Positions 31,752 through 42,854 are shown, counted from the stretch's first letter. The stretch: DNA of 64,000 nucleotides from Burkholderiaceae bacterium (GCA_947452535.1 CANGCM010000006.1:1-64000), one strand, 5' to 3'. The notes: generated by a model not told the origin, from the letters alone. Program-made: numbers and translations.

Positions 31752-33065
31752 TTAAAGCAGTCCGTCGAAAAGCGCCACATCTACCCAGTCTCCGGCTGCA
31801 ATATTGCCCTGGTCATGGGGCAGAATGACAAAACAATTTGCCTCGCTCATCGATCGAAGAATTCCAGCACCTTGGTTGCCAGTAAGCTTGACCGTTGGCT
31901 TGCCATCGGCCCCGCGCCCTAAAATGGCCCGTTGGAATTCTGTACGACCTGGCTTTTTCCGAATGGCCACCTCCGCAATAGCTTGCGTCATTGGTGATTC
32001 AGTCTGACTGGCACCATTTAGTTGCAATAAAGCAGAGCGGACAAATTGGTAGAAAGTCACCATTACGGCAACAGGGTTGCCAGGCAGGCCAAAGAAGAGG
32101 GCTTTATGACCGGAGTCTTGCACTGGCTTCAGTGTTCCAAAGGCCATGGGGCGCCCTGGCCGCATAGCAATTTTCCAAAAACCCACATCACCGAGTTCTT
32201 GCATGATTTGCTTGGTGAAGTCTGCTTCACCCACAGAGACTCCACCTGAGGAGATGAGGACATCTGCTTTAGAGGCAGCGTCTATAAATGCGGCCTTGAG
32301 GGAGGTAGGATCATCGCGCACGATACCGCAATCAATAATTTCTAGATTAAGGCGATTGAGAAGGCCGGTCAGGCTGTAGCGATTACTGTCATAAATACTG
32401 CCAGCATCCAAAGGCTTTCCCAATGGGCGTAATTCATCACCAGAAGAAAGAATAGCCACCTTCAATCTGCGTCGTACCTTGAGATTGGCAACACCCAGAG
32501 AGGCAGCTAGACCAATATCAGAAGGGCGCAGTAAACGCCCAGCTGCAATAGCGGCTTTACCACTTTGTAAATCTTCACCACACAAGCGACGATTTTCTCC
32601 GCGCTTTACTTGGTTTTGTTTGAAGCCTACCAAAGACTCATTTGCAGATTCTGTCAATTCTTGGGGGATGACAGTGTCACAGCCATCAGGCATGAGAGCG
32701 CCGGTCATGATCTTCAGGCACTCTCCAGAACCAATCTTACTGACATAAGGTTTGCCTGCATAAGCGGTGCCAACCAGCTTGAGGGTGACAATCCTGTCGC
32801 TATCCTCTAGGCAGTCCCCGTTAAAGGCAAAGCCATCCATGGCCGAGTTATCAGCAGCAGGAACATTGATGGGCGAGAGTAAATCCTCGGCCAAAATGCG
32901 GTTAATGGCTTGATCTAAAACGACAGACTCAATATCGTTCGCATGATTTAGTTTGCGAGACTCTTGCAGTAACTCACTGACAAGACCTGAGATAGTCTTG
33001 CGAGCCTCATCAACATGTAATGAGGCAGTTAAGAGAATAGGGTTGCTGGGAGAATGGGTCATCAA
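31752..33065 (-). CDS. moeA: Molybdopterin molybdotransferase
   Basis: NVPAADNSAMDGFAF; MTGALMPDGCDTVIPQE; ILSSGDELRPLG; SSGGVSVGEADFTK; FGLPGNPVAVMVTF. Confidence 0.96.
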   Translation of the reverse strand: MMTHSPSNPILLTASLHVDEARKTISGLVSELLQESRKLNHANDIESVVLDQAINRILAEDLLSPINVPAADNSAMDGFAFNGDCLEDSDRIVTLKLVGTAYAGKPYVSKIGSGECLKIMTGALMPDGCDTVIPQELTESANESLVGFKQNQVKRGENRRLCGEDLQSGKAAIAAGRLLRPSDIGLAASLGVANLKVRRRLKVAILSSGDELRPLGKPLDAGSIYDSNRYSLTGLLNRLNLEIIDCGIVRDDPTSLKAAFIDAASKADVLISSGGVSVGEADFTKQIMQELGDVGFWKIAMRPGRPMAFGTLKPVQDSGHKALFFGLPGNPVAVMVTFYQFVRSALLQLNGASQTESPMTQAIAEVAIRKKPGRTEFQRAILGRGADGKPTVKLTGNQGAGILRSMSEANCFVILPHDQGNIAAGDWVDVALFDGLL

Positions 33066-33664
33066 GATACTTTTTCTAGGGCTGCCAACTCTTCCGGTGT
33101 ATTGACGTTAGCAAATGCTTGAGTACTTTCAAATACCACCGTGCCAGAGCACAATTCTTTAAACCAGCGATCAATCTTTAAATCTCCTTTGCTTAAAAAG
33201 GAAGCCAAAGAGGTATATAAATTATTTTTCATTAAACAGAAAACGGGTTGCGCCCAAATTTTTCCGTCATATTCTTTTGAGGAGGCAAAGACTAGATCTA
33301 AGTTATTGCCTTCGATTTCGGCAGCCATTTGTTCTGCAAGATCCATTGGAAACAATGGTGAGTCGCAAGGGGATGTCAGTAAGTAGGGTGTTTTGCAATG
33401 CTTTAATCCAACCAAAAAACCAGCTAAGGGGCCAGAGAAGTCTGGTCTTTCATCCATTAATACTGGATAGCCGTAGTGCGAGTAATTCGTAATACTCCGG
33501 TTGGCGTTAATCAGAATAGTACCGACTTGAGGTTTGAGGCGGCTGATAGCAGACTCGATGAGTGGCTTGCCATGAAAGGGAATTAAGCCCTTATCGATGC
33601 CACCCATTCTTTGGGCACGGCCACCTGCCAAAATTAAACCTGTAATCTGTTGTGAGGTAATCAT
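33062..33664 (-). CDS. mobA: Molybdenum cofactor guanylyltransferase
   Basis: ITGLILAGGRAQRMGGIDKGLIPFHGKPLIE; TSPCDSPLFP; overlaps moeA start by 4 nt. Confidence 0.95.
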   Translation of the reverse strand: MITSQQITGLILAGGRAQRMGGIDKGLIPFHGKPLIESAISRLKPQVGTILINANRSITNYSHYGYPVLMDERPDFSGPLAGFLVGLKHCKTPYLLTSPCDSPLFPMDLAEQMAAEIEGNNLDLVFASSKEYDGKIWAQPVFCLMKNNLYTSLASFLSKGDLKIDRWFKELCSGTVVFESTQAFANVNTPEELAALEKVS

Positions 33665-34776
33665 TAGCCGCCGATGTAAGACATTTCTACTTTTCGGTTT
33701 GCCTTAAGGTCAATTGTGTTTGACCCTCGAATTTCTGAATAGTGGTCATCACGACCTGACCAGGTGCTCATGATGGCATTCGCAATTTCTAAATCACTTT
33801 TATCTGAGCGTAGCAGTGTTTTGAAATCAAAACCTTCATTTGCGAATAAACAAAGATACATCTGTCCATCGGTCGAAATACGAGCACGCGTACATTCATG
33901 ACAGAAGGTTTGGGTTACGCTAGAAATGAAGCCAATCTCACCAGAGCCATCGATATAGCGCCAGCGCCGAGCAACTTCGCCAGGATAGTTAGCTTCAATG
34001 GGTTCTATTGGAAAGACCGCATGAATTCGGTCAGCTACTTCTTTTGAAGGGAGAACTTGCGACATATCCCAGCCATTAGAGCTACCGACATCCATGAATT
34101 CAATAAAGCGCAGAGTGACTCCGCTGCCTTTAAAGTGCTTGGCCATCGCAATGATCTCTTGATCGTTTGTACCCTTTTTTACAACCATGTTGACTTTCAG
34201 ATTCGTAAAGCCAGCTTCTTGAGCTGCGGCAATACCATCAAGAACGTCGGTGACCGGAAAGTCGACATCATTCATCTTTTTGAAGACGTCATTATTCAGG
34301 CCATCAAGACTAATGGTGAGTCGATGCAGGCCTGCTGCTTTTAATGCAGTGGCCTTCTTGCGCAAAACGCTGCCATTCGTGGTCAATGTTAAATCTAGGG
34401 CTTGATCTGCAGTCGTCCGAATCTTGGCCAGCATCTCGATGAGTACTTCCAAATTTTTACGCAGCAAAGGCTCGCCACCGGTGAGGCGAATTTTTTCAAC
34501 ACCCAGACTTGCAAAGATCGTTGTTAAACGAGCAATCTCTTCAAAGCTGAGTAATTCATTATGAGAGAGGTAGGGGTAGTCCTTATCGAAGATTTCCTTG
34601 GGCATGCAATAAGTGCAGCGGAAATTACATCGATCAGTTACTGAGATTCGTAAGTCACGTAGCGGTCGCCCACGGCTATCTCTAGTCGAGATATTGGCTG
34701 GAATGAGCTGTCCCGGAATGGACGGCGTGAGGCCTTTACCTTCATCTAAACGGATGGGGATTACTTTTTCAACCAT
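33664..34776 (-). CDS. moaA: GTP 3',8-cyclase
   Basis: Radical [37 protein letters not shown]; second cluster [22 protein letters not shown]. Confidence 0.97.
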   Translation of the reverse strand: MVEKVIPIRLDEGKGLTPSIPGQLIPANISTRDSRGRPLRDLRISVTDRCNFRCTYCMPKEIFDKDYPYLSHNELLSFEEIARLTTIFASLGVEKIRLTGGEPLLRKNLEVLIEMLAKIRTTADQALDLTLTTNGSVLRKKATALKAAGLHRLTISLDGLNNDVFKKMNDVDFPVTDVLDGIAAAQEAGFTNLKVNMVVKKGTNDQEIIAMAKHFKGSGVTLRFIEFMDVGSSNGWDMSQVLPSKEVADRIHAVFPIEPIEANYPGEVARRWRYIDGSGEIGFISSVTQTFCHECTRARISTDGQMYLCLFANEGFDFKTLLRSDKSDLEIANAIMSTWSGRDDHYSEIRGSNTIDLKANRKVEMSYIGG

Positions 34777-34858
34777 GGCTAATTATGGCTGTGAAACGGT
34801 GTTTCTGCCAAACCGCCAAATATCCTTGTGGGATAAATAGCAGTCTGGAGAAATCGAT

Positions 34859-37510
34859 TTAAACCGTTTTTTCTTGGCCGCCGGTTTCAACTAAAACCAT
34901 TGGACCGTTTTGCAGGTTTACCGGTGCCTTAGGTGTTCTACCCATAGGCATAATTTCTGGCTCTGCATTGATCTGTGATTGCGCTTCTTGGTGCTTGCTA
35001 GAGTCTGTTGCTACCCAAACCATGCCGGCAGACTGAACCACGCTATGCAGCGGAGTTTCTTCTAGAGCCTGGAAAGCAATCTTCGGAAGCTCGGGCATTG
35101 GCTTAGCAATCACTTCGATCGCTGGTGCAGCTAAAGTCTGAGGTGCAGACTCTGTAGCGCTGCTAGCAGGGCGATTACTTTGACGTGGTGCACGTTGCTC
35201 TCTTGGTTCGCGCGGTGCTCTTTCTCTTACTTCCTGAGGGCTTGTAGATGCAGGAGTGACGGCATTAGCAAAGCTTTGAGCAATATTCTGGATAGGCATG
35301 GTGGCAGATGCTCCAGCCATTCCCACTGGCGGACCGGAGAATGAAGTTGCTGCCGCAACAACGGAAGCAATCGCTGCATCGCCATTGGACTCAGTGCGCT
35401 CGCCACGTTGACCGCGGCCACGACCACGACGATTACGACCACGACCACGACGCTCATCACCATCCGCGCTAGAGCTAGCTTCAGTACCGGCCTCAGACTC
35501 AGTGGCTGGAGTTACCGCAGCTTGATTTTCTGGCTTTGGATTTTGATTATTCTGGTTGCGATTGCTGTTACGGTTGCGACCATCTTGACGACCTCTACCG
35601 GAACCTGCTTCGCGTGGAGTACTGCCACCTTCTGCGCCCTCTACCGCAACTTCTGCTGGACGTTCCCCACGATCGTTACGCTCGCCACGACGACCTCGAT
35701 TGCGATTATTGCCGCCACCATTGCCATTGCGATTATTTTGATTGCGGCCACGGGGAGCACTTGGAGCAGGTTTTACTTCTGGTGCTGGTGATGATGAAAA
35801 CAGGTTCTTAATAAAACCAAAGAATCCACTAGTACTAGCAGTTTCAGTTACCACCTTTTCAACCCGTGCAGGACGCGGTTGGCTTACGGGTGCTGGTGCA
35901 TTTGGTGTAATACCTTTAACTGCAGCCTCTGGGCGCACTTTTACTTCTGCGTCCTTGCGGCTAACAGCAGTGTCGGTCTCAAGCTCACGCGCCGCTTCTT
36001 CAGCCATCACATAGCTGGCTTTTTGATCATCAAGACGGGGATCATCATGACGTAAACGCTCAAGCTTGTAATGCGGTGTTTCTAAATGCTTATTTGGAAT
36101 CATCAAGACATTGACTTTGAAGCGCGTCTCAATCTTGATGACTTCAGCACGCTTCTCATTTAACAAGAAGGCAGCCACTTCGACTGGAACTTGGGTATGA
36201 ATAGCGGCTGTATTTTCTTTCATTGCCTCTTCTTGAATGATGCGCAAAACTTGCAATGCAGAGGATTCGGTATCACGGATATGGCCAGTGCCGTTACAGC
36301 GTGGGCAGGTCACGTGGCTACCTTCAGAAAGGGCAGGGCGCAAGCGCTGGCGTGACATTTCCATCAAGCCAAACTTGGAGATCTTGCCCATCTGAACGCG
36401 CGCACGATCGTGACGTAAGGCATCGCGTAAGCGATTCTCAACATCTTTCTGTGCCTTGCTCGATTCCATATCAATGAAGTCAATGACGATGAGGCCACCC
36501 AAGTCACGTAAACGTGCTTGGCGAGCGATTTCATCAGCAGCTTCTAAGTTGGTGCGGGTAGCAGTCTCTTCGATGTCAGAACCGCGGGTTGCGCGTGCGG
36601 AGTTCACGTCCACTGAAACTAAGGCTTCAGTATGGTCAATCACGATTGCGCCACCAGATGGCAATGGCACTGTCCGTGAATACGCAGTTTCAATCTGGTG
36701 CTCGATTTGGAAACGCGAGAACAATGGAACATCGTCCTGGTAACGCTTTACTCTTGGCAAATTATCAGGCATCACTACCGACATAAATGCGGCAGCTTGA
36801 TCGTAGATCTCATCGGTATCGATGAGGATCTCGCCGATGTCAGGCTGAAAGTAATCACGAATTGCGCGAATGACTAAGCTAGACTCAAGGTAAATCAAGA
36901 GCGGTGCTGAGTTGCCTTTAGCAGCCTCATCAATCGCTGTCCACAGCTGCATGAGATAGCTTAAATCCCATTGCAATTCAGTGGCGTCGCGACCAATACC
37001 AGCTGTACGAGCAATAATGCTCATGCCGTCTGGTACTTGTAATTGGGACATGGCTTCGCGGAGTTCTTGACGGTCTTCACCTTCAATGCGGCGTGAAACA
37101 CCACCCCCACGTGGGTTATTTGGCATTAATACTAAATAGCGACCTGCAAGGGATACAAAAGAGGTCAGAGCGGCGCCTTTTTGGCCGCGCTCTTCTTTTT
37201 CGACCTGGACAATAATTTCTTGGCCTTCGCGTAGCGCTTCTTTAATGGAAGCATTACGGACATCAACACCCTCTTTAAAGTAGGTGCGGGCAACTTCTTT
37301 AAATGGCAGGAAGCCATGACGTTCTTCGCCGTAATTTACAAAGCAAGCTTCGAGCGAGGGCTCAATGCGAGTAATGACACCTTTGTAAATATTGCCCTTG
37401 CGCTGTTCGCGACCGGCAGCTTCGATATCGATATCGATGAGTTTTTGACCATCGACGATGGCAACTCGCAACTCTTCTTGTTGAGTTGCATTAAATAACA
37501 TGCGTTTCAT
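34859..37510 (-). CDS. rne: Ribonuclease E
   Basis: [31 protein letters not shown]1 domain; [37 protein letters not shown] zinc-link; long basic low-complexity C-terminus. Confidence 0.97.
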   Translation of the reverse strand: MKRMLFNATQQEELRVAIVDGQKLIDIDIEAAGREQRKGNIYKGVITRIEPSLEACFVNYGEERHGFLPFKEVARTYFKEGVDVRNASIKEALREGQEIIVQVEKEERGQKGAALTSFVSLAGRYLVLMPNNPRGGGVSRRIEGEDRQELREAMSQLQVPDGMSIIARTAGIGRDATELQWDLSYLMQLWTAIDEAAKGNSAPLLIYLESSLVIRAIRDYFQPDIGEILIDTDEIYDQAAAFMSVVMPDNLPRVKRYQDDVPLFSRFQIEHQIETAYSRTVPLPSGGAIVIDHTEALVSVDVNSARATRGSDIEETATRTNLEAADEIARQARLRDLGGLIVIDFIDMESSKAQKDVENRLRDALRHDRARVQMGKISKFGLMEMSRQRLRPALSEGSHVTCPRCNGTGHIRDTESSALQVLRIIQEEAMKENTAAIHTQVPVEVAAFLLNEKRAEVIKIETRFKVNVLMIPNKHLETPHYKLERLRHDDPRLDDQKASYVMAEEAARELETDTAVSRKDAEVKVRPEAAVKGITPNAPAPVSQPRPARVEKVVTETASTSGFFGFIKNLFSSSPAPEVKPAPSAPRGRNQNNRNGNGGGNNRNRGRRGERNDRGERPAEVAVEGAEGGSTPREAGSGRGRQDGRNRNSNRNQNNQNPKPENQAAVTPATESEAGTEASSSADGDERRGRGRNRRGRGRGQRGERTESNGDAAIASVVAAATSFSGPPVGMAGASATMPIQNIAQSFANAVTPASTSPQEVRERAPREPREQRAPRQSNRPASSATESAPQTLAAPAIEVIAKPMPELPKIAFQALEETPLHSVVQSAGMVWVATDSSKHQEAQSQINAEPEIMPMGRTPKAPVNLQNGPMVLVETGGQEKTV

Positions 37511-37878
37511 AACACTCTCCTATTGGGGAGTGCGTCGCTGCGCGCTGCGTTAGGGACAAGTTAGAGACCGCTTGGGGCATAAGCCATTGGCGGTTTTGGA
37601 GTGTGGATCAAGCTAATCCGGGCATCTTTTGCCTGGTACACCAAGTTTAATGAAACCGGTGCCACACTTGACGATCGCCGCAGAGACCTCCTTTAGGTCA
37701 TTAATGCAGGCGCGCGCCTGGAAACTGTCTTCTAATCGCGGGTCGCGGCATACGGCACACCAACCCTGCGCCTCATTACAACGGGGGAGGGGCAACCCCG
37801 GGAGTCTATTAAGGGCGACTCCAAGCTCCACGATTCCAATCTGAATCAGGCTGGTCTCGGGCCAATAAATTGGCTAGA
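37511..37878 (-). promoter_or_regulatory. Long structured 5' leader of rne (candidate autoregulatory element)
   Basis: TATAAT on minus strand (37885-37890), then ~368 nt to the rne ATG with several perfect short hairpins (GCCAAT/ATTGGC, GGAGTC/GACTCC, GGGG/CCCC, CAGGCGCGCGCCTG, GACCT/AGGTC, GGCA/TGCC) and an RBS hairpin. Confidence 0.6.
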
Positions 37879-37965
37879 GCGTTGATTATACGGCACAAGT
37901 TGAACGACAATGGGGTATTGTTGAGTCTCTTGTCGCCCCTGACTTGGTGGCGAGAGAGATAAATC

Positions 37966-38988
37966 ATGAAATCCGAACCCATTTTCAAGCCTTCACAGGT
38001 AAAAACACCTGCTCCTGCCGCAGTTCATCTTCAGACTATTGGTCCCGAGGAGGCTGGCCAGCGCTTAGATAATTACCTCTTACGTTGGGCTAAAGGGGTT
38101 CCCAAAAGCCATGTTTATCGGATTATTCGCTCTGGTGAGGTTCGGGTAAACAAGAAAAGGGCTGAGCCAACTACCCGCTTAATTGAGGGTGATGTGATCA
38201 GAGTTCCGCCAGTTCGCCTCGCTGAGCCCGCCCAAATGGCAGCGGTTAATACCGCCCAAACCAAGTCTCGGGCGCAGGGTTATTCCGACAAAATGCCCAT
38301 TCTTTTCGAGGATGATGCTTTATTAATAGTGAATAAACCAGCAGGTTTGGCAGTTCATGGTGGATCGGGTATTGCGCTTGGCGTGATTGAAACTCTCCGT
38401 ATTACCCGTCCAGAACTTAAATTTATCGAGTTGGTGCATCGCTTGGATCGCGATACCTCAGGTGTTTTGCTGTTAGCCAAAAAACGTAGCGCCTTAGTCG
38501 AGTTGCACCGTCAGATTCGGGAGGGGCAGACGGATAAACGTTATTTCTTGCTCGCCCATGGAGAAATTGCTCAGGGCGCTGGCGTAATGCAGTTGAAGTT
38601 TGCTCTCCATAAGTATTTATTGCCCAATGGTGAGCGTCGTGTCCGTGTTGATCCAGATGGTCTTCCAAGTCATACGGCTTTGCGTGTTATCAAAACGCTG
38701 AAATGCGGGGATGCTTCAATCACCTTGGCCGAGGCTCAGCTGAAAACTGGACGTACTCACCAGATCCGCGTACACCTTCAAAAACTGGGTCACGCCATCT
38801 TGGGCGATGATAAATATGGCTTTGAAGATCAAGACAAGCTTGTGAAATCGAAGCGCTTGTATTTGCATGCCCACTTAGCTGGTTTTACTCATCCACGCAC
38901 AGGCGAGAAGATGCGGATTGAATCGCCATTACCTGCTGAATTTAATGCGATGATGAAAAACTTTGAAGTAACTACTGCAAAGAGTTAA
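37966..38988 (+). CDS. rluC: Large-subunit rRNA pseudouridine synthase, RluC type
   Basis: S4-like N-terminus; ELVHRLDRDTSGVLLLAKKRSAL; LKTGRTHQIRVHL. Confidence 0.93.
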   Translation: MKSEPIFKPSQVKTPAPAAVHLQTIGPEEAGQRLDNYLLRWAKGVPKSHVYRIIRSGEVRVNKKRAEPTTRLIEGDVIRVPPVRLAEPAQMAAVNTAQTKSRAQGYSDKMPILFEDDALLIVNKPAGLAVHGGSGIALGVIETLRITRPELKFIELVHRLDRDTSGVLLLAKKRSALVELHRQIREGQTDKRYFLLAHGEIAQGAGVMQLKFALHKYLLPNGERRVRVDPDGLPSHTALRVIKTLKCGDASITLAEAQLKTGRTHQIRVHLQKLGHAILGDDKYGFEDQDKLVKSKRLYLHAHLAGFTHPRTGEKMRIESPLPAEFNAMMKNFEVTTAKS

Positions 38989-39003
38989 GAAGCTAATACC
39001 TAA

Positions 39004-39693
39004 ATGATTGAAGAGCAAAAACCCGCTAGACGTTACGACCTGATTGTGTGGGACTGGGACGGGACTATTATGGATTCCACCCCTACGATCGTAGATTGCA
39101 TTCAGCAAGCTTGCCGTGATCTAGGTTTTAAAGCGCCGGATGACACCTTGGCCAGCTCAGTCATTGGTTTGGGTATTCAGGATTCACTCAGAAGAGCGGT
39201 ACCGTGGATTGAACCCGTCCATTTCCCAAAGTTGACTGAGCGCTTTCGCTATCACTACCTGGCTAAAGATCACGAGCTCGATTTATTTCCGGGTATTCGA
39301 GAGTTGCTTAAAAGTTTGCGTGAAGGTGGTTACTTATTAGGAGTTGCTACCGGTAAATCTCGTGTTGGACTGGATCGCTCTTTAAAGCATCACCAGCTAG
39401 AGCAGATGTTTCATGAAACACGGACTGCGGATGAATCTTTTTCTAAGCCCCATCCTGGCATGCTTCTGGAATTATCTGATGTCATGCAGGTACCGATGCG
39501 CCGCATGCTGATGATTGGCGACACGACCCATGATTTGGATATGGCCGCCAATGCGGGAGTGGATGCGGTAGCAGTCACTTATGGCGCACATCCACCTAGC
39601 ACCTTGAAAGAGGCGCCATCACTGACTCATGTGGATAATATTCCGCAGTTAGAAAGCTGGTTAAGTCAGAATCTCACTGTGAAAAATATCTAA
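39004..39693 (+). CDS. HAD-IA family hydrolase (phosphoglycolate phosphatase-like)
   Basis: DLIVWDWDGTIMDSTPTIVDCIQQ; GVATGKSRVGLDRSL; MLMIGDTTHDLDMAANAGVDAVAVTYGAH. Confidence 0.9.
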   Translation: MIEEQKPARRYDLIVWDWDGTIMDSTPTIVDCIQQACRDLGFKAPDDTLASSVIGLGIQDSLRRAVPWIEPVHFPKLTERFRYHYLAKDHELDLFPGIRELLKSLREGGYLLGVATGKSRVGLDRSLKHHQLEQMFHETRTADESFSKPHPGMLLELSDVMQVPMRRMLMIGDTTHDLDMAANAGVDAVAVTYGAHPPSTLKEAPSLTHVDNIPQLESWLSQNLTVKNI

Positions 39694-39744
39694 ACCAGTC
39701 ATACTGAACTAGCACACAAAATAGCAGCTAAGGAGTTAAAAGCA

Positions 39745-40704
39745 ATGGATCAAAATCAGCAGGACAATTCCAAGCAAAACTGGGAGCGTCAAGCCCTCGA
39801 ACATCTCTTATTTGAGAATTTAAAGGAGTCTCGCAAGACGCGTCGCTGGAAGGCTGTATTTAGGATACTTACCCTAGTTATTTTTGTGGGAGCAATCTTA
39901 GCGATCTTCGATTTTCATCTGCCAGGGCGCGGCATTGGGGTTGAGAAACACACTGCCTTAGTTACGCTCGAAGGAGAGATCTCTTCAAGTTCAATGGCTA
40001 ACGCTTTAGATATCAACTCATCACTTACCGCTGCATTTGAAAATGAAAATAGCGCAGGGGTAGTATTGCGCATCAACAGCCCTGGTGGTTCTCCAGTGCA
40101 AGCCGGCATGATTAATGATGAAATTCATCGCTTACGTAAGCTCTATCCAAGCAAGCCGTTCTATGTAGTAGTTGAAGACATCTGTGCCTCTGGTGGTTAC
40201 TACGTTGCCGTGGCCGGCGATCAAATTTTGGTGGATAAGGCGAGCTTAGTGGGCTCTATCGGCGTGATTATGGAAGGCTTTGGTTTTACTGGCTTGATGG
40301 ATAAATTAGGCGTGACGCGTCGCATGATCACGGCTGGATCTAACAAGGGAATGATGGATCCATTTTCGAAAGAAAATCCACAGCAAGTCGAAATGATCAA
40401 AACCATGATTAGTGAAATTCACCAGCAATTTATTGCAGTGGTCAAGGCGGGGCGGGGTGAGCGCTTAAAGGAAACCCCGGAGATGTTCTCTGGCCGAGTT
40501 TGGAATGGCGAACAGGCGATTAAAATCGGTTTAGTAGATGGCTATGGAACGGTAGATTCGGTAGCGCGCGATATCTTTAAAGCACCAGATATCTTGGACT
40601 ACACCCTGAAAGAGAATTTCGCAGAACGCGTTGCTAAACGCTTTGGTGCAGAGGTTGGGACTTCAGTGGGTAAGGCGCTGATCAAGACGCCTGATCTAAA
40701 GTAA
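39745..40704 (+). CDS. sppA: S49 family signal peptide peptidase
   Basis: GVVLRINSPGGSPVQAGMI; VVEDICASGGYYVAVAGDQILVDKASLVGSIGVI. Confidence 0.92.
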   Translation: MDQNQQDNSKQNWERQALEHLLFENLKESRKTRRWKAVFRILTLVIFVGAILAIFDFHLPGRGIGVEKHTALVTLEGEISSSSMANALDINSSLTAAFENENSAGVVLRINSPGGSPVQAGMINDEIHRLRKLYPSKPFYVVVEDICASGGYYVAVAGDQILVDKASLVGSIGVIMEGFGFTGLMDKLGVTRRMITAGSNKGMMDPFSKENPQQVEMIKTMISEIHQQFIAVVKAGRGERLKETPEMFSGRVWNGEQAIKIGLVDGYGTVDSVARDIFKAPDILDYTLKENFAERVAKRFGAEVGTSVGKALIKTPDLK

Positions 40705-40726
40705 TAAGATAGTTAGCCAATACAGC

Positions 40727-41500
40727 TTAGGCTAGCAATAGAAATACTGCTGGCCTGTTTTGTAATGTAGCGCATGAAGATTCATTTGGATAGCGTTTGC
40801 GCCAGTCTGCAATCGAGAGTGTTGTAATCGTTTCGGTTGTTAGACTTAAATCTATCCCAATGCAGAGTAATGATTGTGGCGCCAATGTGTTGAGGCAGGC
40901 TGTCAACATTGCTGTATTGCGATAGGGTGTTTCAATCCAAATTTGAGTTTGCTGTAACTTCCTCGATTCCACTTCCAACTGCTTCAGTCGAGTGATGCGG
41001 TCTTGCGCATCATGCGGAATGTAGCCCTGAAATGCAAAGCGCTGACCATTTAATCCGCTGGCCATTAGACCAAGCAGTATCGAGCTTGGGCCCACTAGCG
41101 GTTTCACTTTGGCACCCAGCTTGTGTGCTGCTAATACCAGCTCTGCACCAGGATCTGCCACTCCAGGAACGCCAGCTTCTGACATGAGGCCCATATCTTT
41201 ACCCGCCATTAAGGGCTTAAGCAAATCTATTGGCTTGATTGCATCTGCATACTTGGCATTTCTGGCTACACCGCGCCACTCACTCATTTGCATTTCTTGA
41301 ATGGTGCAGGCTAAAGGTGAAACGCTATCGACCGCTTTTAAGAAAGCGCGCGCAGTTTTAGCATCCTCAACTATCCAATGGGTCAGCTTAGCGGTTTGAG
41401 AAATTGTCTCGCTGGGCAAGACCCAGGGCAATTGCTCGACTCTAGAATCATCTCCCAAAGTATTGGGAACTAAAAAGAGGGTGCCTAGTATTGAACTCAT
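40727..41500 (-). CDS. SAM-dependent methyltransferase, tetrapyrrole methylase/RsmI-like family
   Basis: GTLFLVPNTLGDD; DMGLMSEAGVPGVADPGAELVLAAHKLGAKVKPLVGPSSILLGLMASGLNGQRFAFQGYIP. Confidence 0.85.
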   Translation of the reverse strand: MSSILGTLFLVPNTLGDDSRVEQLPWVLPSETISQTAKLTHWIVEDAKTARAFLKAVDSVSPLACTIQEMQMSEWRGVARNAKYADAIKPIDLLKPLMAGKDMGLMSEAGVPGVADPGAELVLAAHKLGAKVKPLVGPSSILLGLMASGLNGQRFAFQGYIPHDAQDRITRLKQLEVESRKLQQTQIWIETPYRNTAMLTACLNTLAPQSLLCIGIDLSLTTETITTLSIADWRKRYPNESSCATLQNRPAVFLLLA

Positions 41501-41533
41501 TTAATTATTTAATTTCGTTTTTATTTTTTGTTT

Positions 41534-42127
41534 TTATTGCTTCGCTGGAATAACAAAGCCAGCATCACGTAAGAGGCCGCTGAGAGCAATTAATGGCAGA
41601 CCAATTAATGCCGTGGGATCTTCGCTCTGAATAGCCTCTAGAAGTGAAATCCCCAAGCCTTCGGATTTGGCGCTACCAGCGCAGTCGTAAGGTTCTTCCG
41701 CGCGCAGATAGGCTTCCAGAACCCCATCCGACAGTTTGCGAAATGTCACCTCAGTGGGAACGCTTAAGGTGGTTTCGATATCCCCACGCATTAAGCAAAG
41801 CGCAGTATGAAATGTGACTGTAGCACCACGCATTAACTGTAGTTGTGCCATTGCCCGTTCAAAATTTCCGGGCTTGCCAATAGCGGCACCACAGAGATCA
41901 GCCACTTGATCTGAGCCGATGACCCAGGCCTCTGGATGATCTTTAGCTACTGCGGCAGCCTTCGCTTTTGCTAGCCTCAATGACAGATCTACAGTGCGTT
42001 CACCAGGTAAAGGGGTTTCATCAACCTTGGGAGAGATGATGCTAAAAGGGATGCGTAGGCGCTCTAAGAGCTCTCGACGGTAGATCGAAGTAGATGCCAA
42101 GATTAGTTTTTTTGCGGAATTACTCAT
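41534..42127 (-). CDS. Maf/YceF-like nucleotide pyrophosphatase (start placed at the internal ATG)
   Basis: KKLILASTSIYRRELLERLRIPF; WVIGSDQVADL; GSAKSEGLGISLLEAIQSEDPTALIGLPLIAL. Confidence 0.9.
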   Translation of the reverse strand: MSNSAKKLILASTSIYRRELLERLRIPFSIISPKVDETPLPGERTVDLSLRLAKAKAAAVAKDHPEAWVIGSDQVADLCGAAIGKPGNFERAMAQLQLMRGATVTFHTALCLMRGDIETTLSVPTEVTFRKLSDGVLEAYLRAEEPYDCAGSAKSEGLGISLLEAIQSEDPTALIGLPLIALSGLLRDAGFVIPAKQ

Positions 42128-42170
42128 CACTACTTGTACTTTCTCTGAGGCCTTCATTTAGACTGATGTC

Positions 42171-42749
42171 ATGAATCGTAATCAAGTTTTACCTCAAGTT
42201 GAGCTATCTGCCGATGCCAATGCTTTGCGCCGGATTGATTTTTGTGCCCAACAACCCTATAAAGGCGCTGGTTTTTTAGAGATTACAGCTCTGCCCAGAT
42301 TGGCTGAGGAGGCCTCTAGCATTGACCCTGGAGATGGTTTTCACTGGAAAATAGAGACTCATTTTGTTGATTCTCCAGGCTCAGAACCCCGTCAAACGCT
42401 GAAATTAGACCTCAAAGGCCGCATTCACTTAATTTGCCAGACTTGTTTACAAGATTTTGGTCTGGACTTGGCTCAAGAGAGTCGATTCGTTATGGTTGCA
42501 ACTGAAGCAGAGGCGGATGCCTTCCCAATGGAGGATGACCACCAGGAGCCTCTAGTCGCGAGCCAGCATTTTGACCTTTTGGGCTTGATTGAGGACGAGG
42601 TTCTACTGTCTTTGCCTCTAATTCCAAAGCATCCCGAGGGGGTCTGCCAGCCCCATGCCTCTTCCTTTGGCGAGGATGGGGAGGTGGCTGAAGCTTCTGA
42701 AAAGGCCCAGAATCCCTTTAACATATTGAAAAATATGAAGAAAAATTGA
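42171..42749 (+). CDS. YceD/DUF177 family protein
   Basis: Upstream of rpmF; HLICQTCLQDFGLDL motif with acidic C-terminus. Confidence 0.88.
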   Translation: MNRNQVLPQVELSADANALRRIDFCAQQPYKGAGFLEITALPRLAEEASSIDPGDGFHWKIETHFVDSPGSEPRQTLKLDLKGRIHLICQTCLQDFGLDLAQESRFVMVATEAEADAFPMEDDHQEPLVASQHFDLLGLIEDEVLLSLPLIPKHPEGVCQPHASSFGEDGEVAEASEKAQNPFNILKNMKKN

Positions 42750-42854
42750 TTTCAGGATAATTTATCAAGCCTACTTTTTCAGTTTCCATTCCCAACTAAT
42801 CAAGCATTTTGTCAATTTTCCATGCTAGAATGTCGCCTTGCTTAGGAGTTCATA

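Noticed and set aside
35227-36014. Several plus/minus ORFs within rne (e.g. [17 protein letters not shown].., [13 protein letters not shown]..)
   Set aside because: Low-complexity frame shadows of the Arg/Gly/Asn-rich rne tail; no independent coding signal.
37613-37844. Small ORFs on both strands in the rne-rluC gap
   Set aside because: They lie in the structured rne leader, overlap each other on opposite strands, and have no recognisable domain or RBS.
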